A stretch of 45,108 nucleotides of DNA from Burkholderiales bacterium (lineage in GTDB: Bacteria > Pseudomonadota > Gammaproteobacteria > Burkholderiales > Burkholderiaceae_C): contig JAGWXI010000011.1 in the NCBI GenBank assembly GCA_018969975.1, positions 1-45,108 on the forward strand, written 5' to 3'. The position numbers were made by a program, and so were the translations under genes. Shown here piece by piece: positions 1 through 9,902 of this stretch. Positions within the stretch are counted from its first letter, which is position 1. Every line of letters begins with the position of its first letter. Below the pieces are notes generated by a model that was not told where the DNA came from, did not search any database, and saw only the letters and a program-made list of their open reading frames with translations.

Positions 1-108
1 TTTTGTTCGGGTACGCCTCAGCACTTACTCGAGCTAGGGGCTCGTTTGGGGGCTGCTTTTGTGAGGGATTGGCCTAGTAGGAAGCTGGGACGTACAGGTT
101 GTAGGTGA
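1..108 (+). CDS. C-terminal fragment of an unidentified protein (cut by window edge)
   Basis: An open frame enters from the left edge and stops at TGA 106-108, giving 35 residues that contain LELGARLGAAFVRDW, a plausible amphipathic helix. It would be convergent with the RNA methyltransferase gene that ends at 137. I do not recognise the family. Several codons (AGG, CTA) are less usual for this genome, so it may also be non-coding. Bases 109-136 show no convincing terminator. Confidence 0.3.
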   Translation, partial: FCSGTPQHLLELGARLGAAFVRDWPSRKLGRTGCR

Positions 109-136
109 AAAGCCTCTCATTATATCTGACGGCCTT

Positions 137-931
137 TTATGCCCTACCACCCGTAGCACTGGCGTGCATACAAATGGCCGCCGCCGAAGCCACGTTGAGC
201 GACTCTTCGCCCCCAGGCTGGGCGATTCGCACCGTCATGCTGGCCAATTGGGCCGCCTCAGGCGAAACGCCCTGCCCTTCGTGGCCAAAAATCCAGCCGC
301 AAGGGCTTGGTAACGTGTTTTTAGCACCCAAAGTGTGCAAAAACGGGCCTTGATGGGAACTGGTCGAAAGCCAAGCGATTTGCAGATCGGCCAACTGCTC
401 AGTCCCTACACCTTCAACCAAATTAAGTCCGAAATGCGCACCCATGGCTGAGCGCAACACTTTGGGCGACCAAAGCGCCGCAGTCCCTTTGCGCGCCAAA
501 ACCTGTGTGAAGCCAAATGCACTGGCGTTGCGCAAGATCGAACCCACGTTTCCTGCGTCTTGTATCTGGTCTAAGAAAACGGTGGGGACGCCCTGTTGAA
601 TGTTATGGTCACCCTCTGTTTCTATTGAACTCGAAATCGTCCAAACGAATCCCATCGTGCTGGCAGACTCTAGTCCGCTGATTTCGCGAAACAAAGCATC
701 AGTTAAGACCGTGTTTTTGGGTGCGGCTTGGGTTAATTGGGTGGGCGTGTTGTCCCAAGCAGATTGCGCAAAAACTGCTTGCTCTGGCACAAGACCACGT
801 GTTAGTAATGCTCGGCACAGATGGTCGCCTTCCAACCAGACCCGTCCGGTTTTACGGTAAGCCGTGCTGTCTTGCGAGAGACGGCGTAACTCTTTGACCA
901 AGGGGTTGTCGCGCGAAGTAATTAAGTTCAT
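137..931 (-). CDS. TrmH/SpoU-family RNA 2'-O-methyltransferase
   Basis: This is a SPOUT-class, S-adenosylmethionine-dependent RNA ribose methyltransferase of about 264 residues. An N-terminal substrate-binding part ([15 protein letters not shown], then VWLEGDHLCRALL) precedes the knotted SpoU domain. The three SpoU motifs are visible: DAGNVGSILRNASAFGF, GHEGQGVS, and QPGGEESLNVASAAAICMH near the C-terminus. The target (23S rRNA or tRNA) cannot be told from sequence. The ATG at 931 shares one base with the rnhB stop (TGATG), so the two are probably translationally coupled; an in-frame GTG at 934 is the alternative start. It is the last gene of the lpx-rnhB run, the usual place in Burkholderiales. 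Confidence 0.9.
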   Translation of the reverse strand: MNLITSRDNPLVKELRRLSQDSTAYRKTGRVWLEGDHLCRALLTRGLVPEQAVFAQSAWDNTPTQLTQAAPKNTVLTDALFREISGLESASTMGFVWTISSSIETEGDHNIQQGVPTVFLDQIQDAGNVGSILRNASAFGFTQVLARKGTAALWSPKVLRSAMGAHFGLNLVEGVGTEQLADLQIAWLSTSSHQGPFLHTLGAKNTLPSPCGWIFGHEGQGVSPEAAQLASMTVRIAQPGGEESLNVASAAAICMHASATGGRA

Positions 932-1545
932 CACAACACCTGCGCGACGGGAGAAAACGACTTGCGGTGCCAGGGACTGGCGCCAAACTCTTGCAATGCT
1001 GCCAAATGCGCCGCAGTGCCATAGCCTTTATGAAGATGAAAGCCGTAATCAGGGTATTGCGCATGCATGGTTAGGCATAACCGGTCCCGATGCACTTTGG
1101 CCAAGATAGAAGCTGCAGAAATCGCCTGAACTTTGCTGTCGCCTTTCACAATCGCTTCTGCCAAAACATCGATCACAGGCAGTTGGTTGCCGTCAACCAG
1201 AACTTTGCTGGGTTTCAACCGAAGTCCGTTAACAGCACGTTGCATCGCTAAGAGCGTGGCTTGCAAAATATTCAGCGTATCGATTTCTTCCACCGTTGCT
1301 TCGGCAATTGAACAACACAAGGCCTTGGCGCGGATTTGGTCAAACAAACGCTCGCGCTTTAAGGCGGTGAGCTTCTTGGAGTCGGCCAAACCTGGGATGG
1401 GATGTAAATCGTCCAATATGACGGCGGCAGCGACGACAGGCCCAGCCAGAGGGCCACGCCCTGCCTCGTCCACGCCGGCAATTAACCCTGGCGCGTCCCA
1501 AACCAAAGCGGTTTGTTCAGTGAGCAATGATTTTTTCGATCGCAT
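931..1545 (-). CDS. rnhB: Ribonuclease HII
   Basis: This enzyme cleaves the RNA strand of RNA-DNA hybrids and starts removal of misincorporated ribonucleotides. The 204 residues match family length. The type 2 RNase H signature [20 protein letters not shown] lies near residues 24-43 and holds the first catalytic Asp-Glu pair. A further Asp is in VLVDGNQLP, and [13 protein letters not shown] is the conserved C-terminal helix region. The start overlaps the 3' end of lpxB by 29 bases, and MRSKKSLL is the only clear start. Position downstream of lpxB is typical of proteobacterial lpx clusters. Confidence 0.96.
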   Translation of the reverse strand: MRSKKSLLTEQTALVWDAPGLIAGVDEAGRGPLAGPVVAAAVILDDLHPIPGLADSKKLTALKRERLFDQIRAKALCCSIAEATVEEIDTLNILQATLLAMQRAVNGLRLKPSKVLVDGNQLPVIDVLAEAIVKGDSKVQAISAASILAKVHRDRLCLTMHAQYPDYGFHLHKGYGTAAHLAALQEFGASPWHRKSFSPVAQVL

Positions 1546-2665
1546 CGGTCGCTAGCTGGGTCGTGTCCATTTTTAAACTGTTATGCAGTGCCTCAAAGCG
1601 CGCTTGTAATGTGCGCACCGCCTCTGGGTGCGCGAGCCACTGCAAGGTCTCGTCTGCCAAAGCCTCTGGCGTGGCTGCATCTTGTAGTAACTCTGGTACC
1701 GCAAAGTCTTGCAACAAGATGTTGGGCAAGCCCACCCATGGCTGGAGTTTTTTACGCCGCATGATTTGCCAACTCAGCGCGTGCATGTTGTAGGCAATCA
1801 CCATCGGACGTTTGAACAAGGCGGCTTCTAGTGTCGCAGTGCCGCTTGCGATCAAAGTGACATCACAAGCCGCTAGCGCTGTATGCGATTGGCCTTCGCA
1901 AATCTGTAAACCCGGCACACCACCTATTTGCTGGACCATGGCTTGTATGGCGGGAAGGAATGCAGGTAGTGTGGGCAGGATGAATTGCAGTCCCGGCTGG
2001 CGGGTGGCCATCAGTTTGGCGGCTTTTAGAAACCGCAAGGCTAGGTAGTCAATTTCTGACTTGCGACTTCCGGGTAGCAATGCGACTAGCGTTGTGTCCA
2101 ATGGAATGCGCAAGGCATTTCGTGCGGCTTCGCGGTCTATGACTTGCGGAATTTTGTGCGCCAATGGATGGCCGACATAAGTAGCCGCAATTTTGTGGCG
2201 CTCTAACAATTCGGTTTCAAACGGAAACACGCACAACACATGGTCCACGCTTTGGCGAATCGTCTCAACCCGCTCTGGGCGCCACGCCCAGATCGATGGG
2301 CACACGTAGTGGATGGTTGGAACGCCTTGCGCTTTGAGGTGTTTCGCTAGATCCAGATTGAAGTCAGGAGCGTCTACCCCTATGAATGCGCTAGGAGGCT
2401 TTTGTGTCCAGCGCGCTTTGAGCTGGCGGCGAATGCCAACAATTTCCCAATAGTGTTTGAGTACTTCCACATAACCGCGAACCGCTAGCTTTTCATAGCC
2501 CCAGAGGGGTTTGAAACCATGGTTTGCCATGGCAGAACCGCCAATGCCCTCAGAGGAGAGTTGCGGCCATCTTTGCACCAAGCCTTGCAACAACATGGCC
2601 GCCAACATATCGCCAGAGGCCTCGCCTGCCACCATTGCGAACGTTGTTGGCTGGGTCATGGCCAA
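1517..2665 (-). CDS. lpxB: Lipid-A-disaccharide synthase
   Basis: LpxB is a GT19 glycosyltransferase that joins UDP-2,3-diacylglucosamine and lipid X to form the lipid A disaccharide at the inner face of the cytoplasmic membrane. The 382 residues match family length. [18 protein letters not shown] near the N-terminus is the LpxB signature. [15 protein letters not shown] mid-protein and [19 protein letters not shown] near the C-terminus are the sugar-nucleotide-binding elements. It starts 4 bases after lpxA stops, and its 3' end overlaps rnhB by 29 bases, so it is part of the fabZ-lpxA-lpxB operon. Confidence 0.96.
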   Translation of the reverse strand: MAMTQPTTFAMVAGEASGDMLAAMLLQGLVQRWPQLSSEGIGGSAMANHGFKPLWGYEKLAVRGYVEVLKHYWEIVGIRRQLKARWTQKPPSAFIGVDAPDFNLDLAKHLKAQGVPTIHYVCPSIWAWRPERVETIRQSVDHVLCVFPFETELLERHKIAATYVGHPLAHKIPQVIDREAARNALRIPLDTTLVALLPGSRKSEIDYLALRFLKAAKLMATRQPGLQFILPTLPAFLPAIQAMVQQIGGVPGLQICEGQSHTALAACDVTLIASGTATLEAALFKRPMVIAYNMHALSWQIMRRKKLQPWVGLPNILLQDFAVPELLQDAATPEALADETLQWLAHPEAVRTLQARFEALHNSLKMDTTQLATDAIEKIIAH

Positions 2666-2669
2666 ACAA

Positions 2670-3464
2670 TCAGCGAATGATTCCGCGTTGGGCAGAGGTA
2701 AGGTTGAGGAAGTCGAGCATCATCGCCACGTCAGGGGCGGACTCGGGCTTCTCATGGACGATTAGGGCGATTTGCGCTTTAGCTTTGTCGAGCGTCAAGT
2801 CGTCGCGGTACAAGGCCTTGTGCATGGCTTTGACGGCGCTGATGCGCTCCGATGAAAAGCCTCTGCGGCGCAAGCCTTCGAAGTTCATAGAACGGGCTTC
2901 GGCAGGTTGGCCTTGGCACATCACAAAAGGTGGCAAATCGGCCAGCAACAAAGAATGCATCGCCGTAAAACTGTGGGCGCCGATACGCACAAACTGGTGC
3001 ACCACGGTAAATCCACCCAATATCGCCCAATCCCCTACGTGGACATGGCCAGCGAGTTGGGCGCTGTTGGCAAAAATGGTTTGGTTGCCCACTTGGCAGT
3101 CGTGCGCCAAATGCACATAGGCCATGATCCAGTTATCGTCCCCCACGCGGGTGACGCCGACATCCCCGGGCGAGCCGATATTGAAGGTACAAAACTCGCG
3201 AATGGTGTTGCGGTCGCCAATCACCAATTCGCATGGTTCACCGTTGTATTTTTTGTCTTGGGGAATAGCACCCAAAGAATTGAATTGGAAGATGCGGTTG
3301 TCTTTGCCGATGGTGGTGTGGCCTTCAATCACGCAATGAGGACCGATAGTCGTGCCAGCGCCAACTTTGACATGCGGTCCGATGATGCTGTAGGGGCCCA
3401 CTTGCACCGAGGCATCCAACTGCGCCTTGGCGTCCACTAGGGCCGTTGGGTGAATCAAACTCAT
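2670..3464 (-). CDS. lpxA: UDP-N-acetylglucosamine acyltransferase
   Basis: LpxA catalyses the first step of lipid A synthesis, transfer of a 3-hydroxyacyl chain from ACP to UDP-GlcNAc. Repeated left-handed beta-helix hexapeptides run through the N-terminal two thirds. The catalytic histidine region is [13 protein letters not shown] (second His of HLAHD). The C-terminal helical part includes [13 protein letters not shown] place the start at [10 protein letters not shown] (3464, 264 residues), which matches family length. An upstream in-frame start at 3488 would run back into fabZ. It sits 16 bases after fabZ. Confidence 0.96.
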   Translation of the reverse strand: MSLIHPTALVDAKAQLDASVQVGPYSIIGPHVKVGAGTTIGPHCVIEGHTTIGKDNRIFQFNSLGAIPQDKKYNGEPCELVIGDRNTIREFCTFNIGSPGDVGVTRVGDDNWIMAYVHLAHDCQVGNQTIFANSAQLAGHVHVGDWAILGGFTVVHQFVRIGAHSFTAMHSLLLADLPPFVMCQGQPAEARSMNFEGLRRRGFSSERISAVKAMHKALYRDDLTLDKAKAQIALIVHEKPESAPDVAMMLDFLNLTSAQRGIIR

Positions 3465-3480
3465 CTCGCGGCAACCGTGG

Positions 3481-3924
3481 TTAAGCAATCGTGCGCATGG
3501 TGCACATCAGACTCGCTTCTGTAGCGATGTCATCACCAACTTTGGCACAGGCATTGAATTTAAAAATGCCAGACTTGTGGCGGTCTAGCGAGACTTCCAA
3601 AATCAATTGGTCGCCGGGCTCGACCGGGCGCTTGAAACGCGCACCATCGATCCCCGCGAAGTAGTAAACCGTTTTTTCGTCGGGGACTTGACCCAACATA
3701 TCAAACGCAAGAATTGCAGCAGCTTGCGCCAAAGCCTCCAAAATCAACACGCCAGGCATGACAGGACGATGCGGGAAATGGCCTAGGAAAAAAGGTTCAT
3801 TGATCGACACGTTTTTGATAGCTTTGATCGATTTGCCCTTGTCAATCTCCAGCACCCTGTCCACCAACAAAATGGGGTAGCGATGCGGCAGCATTTTTAA
3901 GATTTGGTGGATATCTAAGGTCAT
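3481..3924 (-). CDS. fabZ: 3-hydroxyacyl-ACP dehydratase
   Basis: FabZ is a hotdog-fold dehydratase of type II fatty acid synthesis. It also competes with LpxA for 3-hydroxyacyl-ACP, and so balances membrane phospholipid against lipid A. The 147 residues match the family. [20 protein letters not shown] carries the catalytic His (GHFP) and Glu (LEAL). The ATG at 3924 overlaps the lpxD stop by 4 bases (ATGA), showing tight coupling between lpxD and fabZ. Confidence 0.97.
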   Translation of the reverse strand: MTLDIHQILKMLPHRYPILLVDRVLEIDKGKSIKAIKNVSINEPFFLGHFPHRPVMPGVLILEALAQAAAILAFDMLGQVPDEKTVYYFAGIDGARFKRPVEPGDQLILEVSLDRHKSGIFKFNACAKVGDDIATEASLMCTMRTIA

Positions 3925-4907
3925 TTTTTGGAGCTTTCAAAAGCGGTTTCTAGCGAACGGATGCGGTCGCGCAATCCGTGCAATTGCTTCAAGGTAGCGG
4001 CATTTTTTTCCCAAGAAGCATTGTCGTCGATGGGAAACACGCCGCTGTAGTTGCCGGGCTTATTGATCGATCGCATGACCACAGACGCAGCAGAAATATG
4101 CACGCCATCGGCCAATGTGAGGTGCCCCAACACAATCGCGCCACCGCCCAAGGTGCAATGCGCGCCGATCACAGCGCTACCGGCAACGCCGACACAACCC
4201 GCCATGGCAGTATGGGCACCGACTTGCACGTTGTGCCCAATTTGCACCAAGTTGTCGAGTTTCACGCCGTCGCCAATGACGGTGTCTTCCAACGCGCCGC
4301 GATCGACACACGAGTTGGCGCCAATTTCAACATGGTTACCAATGCGAACTGCGCCGAGTTGTTCAATCTTCTCCCAACGACCTTCTATGGGGGCAAAGCC
4401 AAAGCCATCTGCACCAATCACAACGCCCGCGTGCAAGATGCAATGCTCACCGATGGAGCAATCCATACCTAGGGTGACATGCGCTTTCAACCAAGAACTA
4501 GCACCAATGCGTGCGCCCTTTTCAATCACACACAAGGGGCCAATGCGGGCGCTTGGGTGAACGACTGCTTTAGGATGCACCACAGCGCTTGGATGCACCA
4601 AGGGTTCGCTGTTCTCAGCGACTTGTTGTTGGCGCCACAACTGGGTCACTTTAGCGAAATAAAGATAAGGATTGGGGGAAACAATACAAGCCGAGCCAGC
4701 ACGGACCCATGACTGCATCTCGGGCGACACAATCACACAACCCGCTTCGGTGGTAGCGAGTTGGGACCGGTAAAGGGGGTTGCTCAGGAACGCCAGAGAA
4801 CTAGAAGTCGCAGTCTCTAGCGGGCTTATTTTTTGTACGAGAAAGTCTGGGTCGCCGTGAAGGCTGCCGCCGAGTTGTTCAATCAGTTGGCCAAGACGAA
4901 TTGCCAA
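3921..4907 (-). CDS. lpxD: UDP-3-O-(3-hydroxyacyl)glucosamine N-acyltransferase
   Basis: LpxD performs the third step of lipid A synthesis, N-acylation of UDP-3-O-acylglucosamine. The 328 residues comprise an N-terminal uridine-binding domain (residues about 1-105, with [14 protein letters not shown]), a long left-handed beta-helix of hexapeptide repeats, and a C-terminal helix. The signature [12 protein letters not shown] and the catalytic-His segment [13 protein letters not shown] are present. It starts 6 bases downstream of the OmpH-like gene, so chaperone and lipid A genes are probably co-transcribed. Confidence 0.96.
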   Translation of the reverse strand: MAIRLGQLIEQLGGSLHGDPDFLVQKISPLETATSSSLAFLSNPLYRSQLATTEAGCVIVSPEMQSWVRAGSACIVSPNPYLYFAKVTQLWRQQQVAENSEPLVHPSAVVHPKAVVHPSARIGPLCVIEKGARIGASSWLKAHVTLGMDCSIGEHCILHAGVVIGADGFGFAPIEGRWEKIEQLGAVRIGNHVEIGANSCVDRGALEDTVIGDGVKLDNLVQIGHNVQVGAHTAMAGCVGVAGSAVIGAHCTLGGGAIVLGHLTLADGVHISAASVVMRSINKPGNYSGVFPIDDNASWEKNAATLKQLHGLRDRIRSLETAFESSKK

Positions 4908-4913
4908 GGCTGA

Positions 4914-5420
4914 TTACTTCGCGGCGTTGATAACCTTTAACACCTTGTCGGTGATGTCGTGCTTGGGGTTGATGTAGACAGCCTCTTGCAAAACCAGGTC
5001 GTATTTTTCAGATTCAGCCACTTGCTTGATCACGCGGTTGGCGCGCTCTAACACCAACTGGAACTCTTCATTCTTGCGTGCGTTCAATTCTTCTTGGAAC
5101 TCGCGACGCTTGCGCTGAAACTCACGGTCTTGTTCACCGAGTTGCTTTTGACGCGCCAAACGCTGCGATTCAGACAATGTGGGAGCTTCACGTTCGAATT
5201 TCTCAACTGCAGTTTTAAGGTTGGCGCCAAAATCGTTGAGTTCTTTTTCGCGCTTGGAGAATTCTTGCTCCAACTTAGCTTGCGCTTGCTTGGCTGTATT
5301 GGCTTCTTTGAAAATTCGATCAGTATTGATAAAACCAATCCTGATTTCTTGCGCAGCAGCGCTTGCAGAAGCCACGCCGACCAAGGCGCTTAACAATAGG
5401 ATACGAAAAAACTTTTTCAT
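4914..5420 (-). CDS. skp: OmpH/Skp-family periplasmic chaperone
   Basis: Skp is a trimeric periplasmic chaperone that holds unfolded outer-membrane proteins on the way to the BAM complex. The 168 residues begin with a signal peptide (MKKFFRILLLSALVGVASASAAAQ). EIRIGFINTDRIF is the conserved first strand. A long charged coiled coil follows (residues about 45-125, rich in Lys, Glu, Gln and Arg), forming the tentacle helices. Its start shares one base with the bamA stop (TGATG), consistent with co-expression of the chaperone and the insertase it feeds. Confidence 0.94.
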   Translation of the reverse strand: MKKFFRILLLSALVGVASASAAAQEIRIGFINTDRIFKEANTAKQAQAKLEQEFSKREKELNDFGANLKTAVEKFEREAPTLSESQRLARQKQLGEQDREFQRKRREFQEELNARKNEEFQLVLERANRVIKQVAESEKYDLVLQEAVYINPKHDITDKVLKVINAAK

Positions 5421-7726
5421 CAGAATGAGGTCCCGATTTGGAATTGCAATCTTTGGATTCTATCGCCAGTGAAGCTGCGCACCGGTTTAGCCCAAGCAAA
5501 ACGTAACGGCCCCATGGGCGAGACCCAACTTAAACCCGCCCCCAAAGAGCTTCGGAATTGACTTACTTTGATAGTGTCGTGCTCACCAAACACGTTTCCC
5601 AAATCGTAGAAACCATAAAGGCGAAGCGTTCTGTCGTTACCAGCTCCCGGGAAAGGCATTAAGAATTCACTGTTGATGGTGACTTTCTTCGGACCACCCA
5701 CCACAATGCCAGAAATATCCCGCGGGCCCAATGTGCCTTGTTCGAAACCACGAACAGAACCTAAACCACCAGAATAGTAATTTTTAAAGATGGGATAGGG
5801 TTGGTTTTGTAATCCCTTACCCAAACCAAAATCTGCATTAAAGGCAAAGGTGTATTGCTTAGTCAAAGGGACATACTCTTGGAACTGGGTGCCCATGCGG
5901 ATGTAGCGCGTGTCTCCCACTACGCCCATGTCGCTGTTAATACGCATGTACCTACCTGAGGACGGATTTAAATAACTGTCACGTCCATCTCGTGCCCAAC
6001 CAACCGATAAGGGAACAGTTTTAGTTGTGTAGCCGAAAGTGTTGGCGTAGGACAAGTACGAAGCAGGTAGATTGGTACCAGGAACAATTTCAGTTTGCTC
6101 CATAGCTACACCAGTGAAAACCCGGTCTAACTCACTAAATGGGATTCCAAAGTTGATCGCCGCTGAGTCTGAAATAAGCCTGTAGTCACCACCTTGCTCA
6201 ACATAGGGCTTGCTGGAGCGATGCGAAAAAGAGAATGAGCGGGAAACACCATCCTCCGTGAAGTAAGGATTGGTAGTGCTTACCATGTAGTAAGTATTGA
6301 ATTTACTAGTGCTGACCTGAATACCCAAGTTTTGGCCAGAGCCAAAAATATTGTCCTGCTGAACGCCAAAACTTAGCGTAATTTTTTCAGCACTAGAAAA
6401 ACCGGCGCCCAAGGTCAACATACCAGTGGGCTTTTCCACCACATTGACATTCAAGTCAACTTGGTCCATCGTGGACGGTACCTCTTGGGTATCGATTTCT
6501 ACCTCTTTGAAATAACCAAGACGGTTGACGCGGTCTTTAGACAACTTTATTTTGTCTCCGTCATACCACGCTGATTCCATTTGTCGGAATTCACGACGAA
6601 CAATCTGATCGCGCGTGCGGTTGTTTCCCAAAATGTTGATACGACGAACGTAAGCGCGCCGTGAGGGATCGGCTACCAATATCAGCTTGACTAAATTGGT
6701 AGTTCTATCTATCTCTGGGCGGACCTCAGTACGGGCAAAGGCGAAACCAAAATTTCCAAAATATTCATTGAAAGCCTTAGTAGTTTTGGCAACGTCATCG
6801 GCGTTGTAAGACTTTCCGGGCTTGATTTGAATTAAGGACTTGAATTCATCGTCCTTACCTAGGTAGTAACCTTCCATGGCAACTTCAGACACCACAAAGC
6901 GATCACCTTCGGTAATGTTGATGGTGATATTGATATCTTGTTTGTTGGGCGAGATGGCTACTTGGGTGGAGTCGACGCGAAACTCAAGATAGCCACGCGA
7001 CAAGTACCACGCACGCAGAGTTTCCAAATCTGCATTGAGTTTTGTTCGCGAGTAACGGTCTGTTTTGGTATACCAGCTGAGCCAATTACCCGTGTTTTGG
7101 TCTAACTGATCTAGAAGGGTAGATTCGGAAAATGCTTTGTTTCCGACAATGCGCATTTCTTTGATTTTGGCTAAATCACCTTCAATGACCGTGAAAGACA
7201 AATTGACACGATTGCGTTCAGTGGGGGTAATAGTTGTAATGATTTCAGCACCATACAAACTACGGTTGACATATTGGCGCTTTAATTCTTGTTCAGCACG
7301 GTCTGCCAAAGCCTTATCAAACGGGCGTCCTTCAGACAAACCAATATCACGCAATGCCTTGCGTAGTACATCTTTGTCAAATTCCTTGGTGCCTATGAAA
7401 TCAACTTGGGCAATATTAGGACGTTCTTCAACAATCAATACCAATACGTTGCCACTGACTTCAATACGTACATCTTTAAAAAGACCCAAGGCAAACAAGC
7501 TACGAATGGCTGCAGCACCTTTTTCGTCGGTGTAATCATCGCCGACTCTCAGCGCAATAGAGGCAAACACAGTACCAGGCTCAACACGCTGCAAACCTTC
7601 AACACGAATATCGCCCACTTTGAAGGGGTCTGCCGCCCATGCATGACAAACAAAAGAAATCGATGCAAAGCCAACCAAAATTTGGGCTAGCGCTAGACGA
7701 CTAAATTGGTATAAAGCTTGGTTCAT
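5420..7726 (-). CDS. bamA: Outer membrane protein assembly factor BamA
   Basis: BamA is the central Omp85 component of the BAM complex that inserts beta-barrel proteins into the outer membrane. A signal peptide ending in CHAWA is followed by five POTRA repeats (residues about 25-420, starting FKVGDIRVEGLQRVEPGTVF). The C-terminal 16-strand barrel contains the family loop motif GSVRGFEQGTLGPRD, close to the VRGF/Y signature, and ends in phenylalanine (QFQIGTSF). I place the start at MNQALYQF (768 residues); an in-frame TTG at 7750 adds 8 residues. Neither has a strong ribosome binding site. rseP, usually just upstream, is missing. Confidence 0.96.
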   Translation of the reverse strand: MNQALYQFSRLALAQILVGFASISFVCHAWAADPFKVGDIRVEGLQRVEPGTVFASIALRVGDDYTDEKGAAAIRSLFALGLFKDVRIEVSGNVLVLIVEERPNIAQVDFIGTKEFDKDVLRKALRDIGLSEGRPFDKALADRAEQELKRQYVNRSLYGAEIITTITPTERNRVNLSFTVIEGDLAKIKEMRIVGNKAFSESTLLDQLDQNTGNWLSWYTKTDRYSRTKLNADLETLRAWYLSRGYLEFRVDSTQVAISPNKQDINITINITEGDRFVVSEVAMEGYYLGKDDEFKSLIQIKPGKSYNADDVAKTTKAFNEYFGNFGFAFARTEVRPEIDRTTNLVKLILVADPSRRAYVRRINILGNNRTRDQIVRREFRQMESAWYDGDKIKLSKDRVNRLGYFKEVEIDTQEVPSTMDQVDLNVNVVEKPTGMLTLGAGFSSAEKITLSFGVQQDNIFGSGQNLGIQVSTSKFNTYYMVSTTNPYFTEDGVSRSFSFSHRSSKPYVEQGGDYRLISDSAAINFGIPFSELDRVFTGVAMEQTEIVPGTNLPASYLSYANTFGYTTKTVPLSVGWARDGRDSYLNPSSGRYMRINSDMGVVGDTRYIRMGTQFQEYVPLTKQYTFAFNADFGLGKGLQNQPYPIFKNYYSGGLGSVRGFEQGTLGPRDISGIVVGGPKKVTINSEFLMPFPGAGNDRTLRLYGFYDLGNVFGEHDTIKVSQFRSSLGAGLSWVSPMGPLRFAWAKPVRSFTGDRIQRLQFQIGTSF

Positions 7727-7837
7727 GGAGAGGAAGTTGAGTAACCCCAAACGGCGTTGCGTCGCAAGGGGCGCCGGGCAAAATTAACACAGGGCATGAT
7801 ACAACACGGCTATGAGCGCAAACTCTGCGTAAACAGC

Positions 7838-9052
7838 CTATGAAATCGCCCATTTATTCACGCTTGAGAGCGCTAACGTTCGGGTTTTTCGATCCAAATC
7901 CAAGAGCTCCTCTATGGACGACATAGCACTGACCAATTGGGTATTGAGGCATTCTTGAATGACATGGTAGATGTGGTCAAAACGAATACGCTCGGCTAAA
8001 AATGCTTCCACCGCGACTTCATTAGCAGCATTAAGAACAGCAGTAGTGCCCAAAGGGGCTCGCAAGGCCTCCCAAGCCAGCTGCAAACCAGCAAACCGTT
8101 CGCGGTGGTGGTGGTCATCTAGAGACTCAAAAGTCATGTCAGCGAGCGCATGAAAGTCCAAGGCCTGCGCACCAGAGACCATCCGCTCAGGCCAACTGAG
8201 CCCGTATGCAATAGGAACGCGCATATCAGGCGTACCAAGTTGTGCAACAACAGATGTGTCTCGGTACTGGACCATCGAATGGATTACGCTTTGCGGATGA
8301 ATGACTACCTCCAAACGCTCGGGAGGTAATCCAAATAAATAACGTGCCTCGATTACCTCTAATGCCTTGTTCATCATGGTGGCAGAGTCAACGGATATTT
8401 TGCGCCCCATCACCCAATTAGGGTGCGCACAGGCTTCTTGCGGCGTTACTGTTTTCAAGCTAGCGACATCACGACGGCGAAAAGGACCGCCAGAGGCTGT
8501 CAGAATAATTTTTTCCACCCGTGCTTGCCAAGTGCTTGGGTCTTGCGGAAGTGATTGGAAAATCGCAGAGTGCTCGCTATCAATGGGAATGAGTGTTGCA
8601 CCACCCTGTTGAACTGCCTTCAGAAAAATGTCAGCGCCGACCACCAAAGCTTCTTTGTTGGCCAACAACAATCGTTTGCCAGACAGGGCTGCAGCAATGC
8701 ATGCTGGAAGACCTGCAGCACCCACAATTGCGGCCATAACGCAATCAACTTGAGGGTCGGAAGCAACCTCTTCAATAGCTTTTGGTCCGGATAGAACGCG
8801 AATTCCTAAGTGATGGGCATCTAATTTTTCTTTTAATTGCAAGGCCGACTGTGGATGCGCCATGACTACGATGGAGGGCTGAAACTGCAAACATTGTTGC
8901 AGCATCACATCAACCTGTGAGGCACCCGTTAGGGCAAAAACTTTAAATCGATCTGGGTGACGAGCAATAACATCGAGGGTGTTGACACCAATAGAACCAG
9001 TAGACCCCAAAATGGTGACGTACTGAATGCGAGGGTTGCCCAGTTCACTCAT
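7838..9052 (-). CDS. dxr: 1-deoxy-D-xylulose 5-phosphate reductoisomerase
   Basis: Dxr converts DXP to 2-C-methyl-D-erythritol 4-phosphate with NADPH, the committed step of the MEP isoprenoid pathway. The 404 residues match the family. The NADPH-binding motif is TILGSTGSIGVNTLDVI near residue 13. ANKEALVVGAD, IPIDSEHSAIFQ and TASGGPFRR are the conserved substrate and metal motifs, and MNKALEVIEARYLF follows. The ATG overlaps the cdsA stop by 4 bases (ATGA). The downstream 111 bases to the bamA start hold no gene. The next MEP enzymes, ispD and ispF, lie at 38.9-40.1 kb. Confidence 0.97.
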   Translation of the reverse strand: MSELGNPRIQYVTILGSTGSIGVNTLDVIARHPDRFKVFALTGASQVDVMLQQCLQFQPSIVVMAHPQSALQLKEKLDAHHLGIRVLSGPKAIEEVASDPQVDCVMAAIVGAAGLPACIAAALSGKRLLLANKEALVVGADIFLKAVQQGGATLIPIDSEHSAIFQSLPQDPSTWQARVEKIILTASGGPFRRRDVASLKTVTPQEACAHPNWVMGRKISVDSATMMNKALEVIEARYLFGLPPERLEVVIHPQSVIHSMVQYRDTSVVAQLGTPDMRVPIAYGLSWPERMVSGAQALDFHALADMTFESLDDHHHRERFAGLQLAWEALRAPLGTTAVLNAANEVAVEAFLAERIRFDHIYHVIQECLNTQLVSAMSSIEELLDLDRKTRTLALSSVNKWAIS

Positions 9053-9891
9053 AGAACAAACTGCGACAACATCATCGCCAAGGGTAATGTGGGTAACAAG
9101 GCATCGACCCGATCTAAAACTCCCCCATGACCAGGGAGCAGTTGGCTACTGTCTTTAACTCCCGCATGTCTTTTGACCATCGATTCCACCAGATCACCAA
9201 CCACGCTCATAGCAGTCAAAAAAGTAATGGAAACAAAGAAATACAACCACCCTTGAGCCATTAACAAACTAAAGATGCTGGGGCTGTCAAATAAAGCTTG
9301 TTGATCTGCCACTATCCATAAAAGGGCCATCAGCCACACACCCATGATGCCGCCCCAGACCCCCTCCCAACTTTTGCTAGGACTCAGACTTGGAGCCAGC
9401 TTTCGGCGACCAAAAGCCTTACCAGCAAAGTAGGCAGCTATGTCGGCTATCCAGACCAAAACAAAAATAGACAACATAAAGTTAATGCCCACCCGTTTGG
9501 ATTGAAAAATTGCCAACCAACAAAGCCAAAGTGCCAGCGTTCCGCCCAACAACTTCCATGCCACAGGGACTGCGTCCCATCCACCCACTCCTGCGCGCAG
9601 CACCCAAGCACCAAACAATACCCAAACTGCACCAACAACGGCCCACCAATTAGGTGTCATATTTTGTGGCAGTTGAAACAGCTTCCAAGAAACCAAACAA
9701 AAAAGCACGCAGGTAAACCCCATTGCCAAAGACTTAGCCATTGCAAGGCCCATTAGCCTTCCCCATTCCCATGCACCAGCCGCAATCAATACCAGTGTCA
9801 GCCAAGCAAGCGGTTCAGGGGAGTCAGCGAAGAAAGCTGGCAGAAAAACAGCCAACAAAATCAAGGCAGTGATGATTCGAAGCTTTAGCAT
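9049..9891 (-). CDS. cdsA: Phosphatidate cytidylyltransferase (CDP-diacylglycerol synthase)
   Basis: CdsA is an integral membrane enzyme that makes CDP-diacylglycerol from phosphatidic acid and CTP, the precursor of all major phospholipids. The 280 residues contain about eight hydrophobic segments. The CdsA signature is clear near the C-terminus: SMVKRHAGVKDSSQLLPGHG followed by GVLDRVDAL, holding the Lys-Asp and His-Gly-Gly elements. It begins only 11 bases after the frr stop. In most related genomes uppS occupies that junction. Confidence 0.95.
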   Translation of the reverse strand: MLKLRIITALILLAVFLPAFFADSPEPLAWLTLVLIAAGAWEWGRLMGLAMAKSLAMGFTCVLFCLVSWKLFQLPQNMTPNWWAVVGAVWVLFGAWVLRAGVGGWDAVPVAWKLLGGTLALWLCWLAIFQSKRVGINFMLSIFVLVWIADIAAYFAGKAFGRRKLAPSLSPSKSWEGVWGGIMGVWLMALLWIVADQQALFDSPSIFSLLMAQGWLYFFVSITFLTAMSVVGDLVESMVKRHAGVKDSSQLLPGHGGVLDRVDALLPTLPLAMMLSQFVL

Positions 9892-9902
9892 GAGGCAGGG
9901 TC

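Noticed and set aside
109-136. Hairpin AAAAGCC/GGCCTTTT as terminator for the TrmH gene
   Set aside because: The arms pair imperfectly, the loop is long and there is no U-tract.
2524-3120. 198-codon open frame on the plus strand opposite lpxB/lpxA
   Set aside because: It lies wholly antisense to well-supported lipid A genes and has no recognisable domain.
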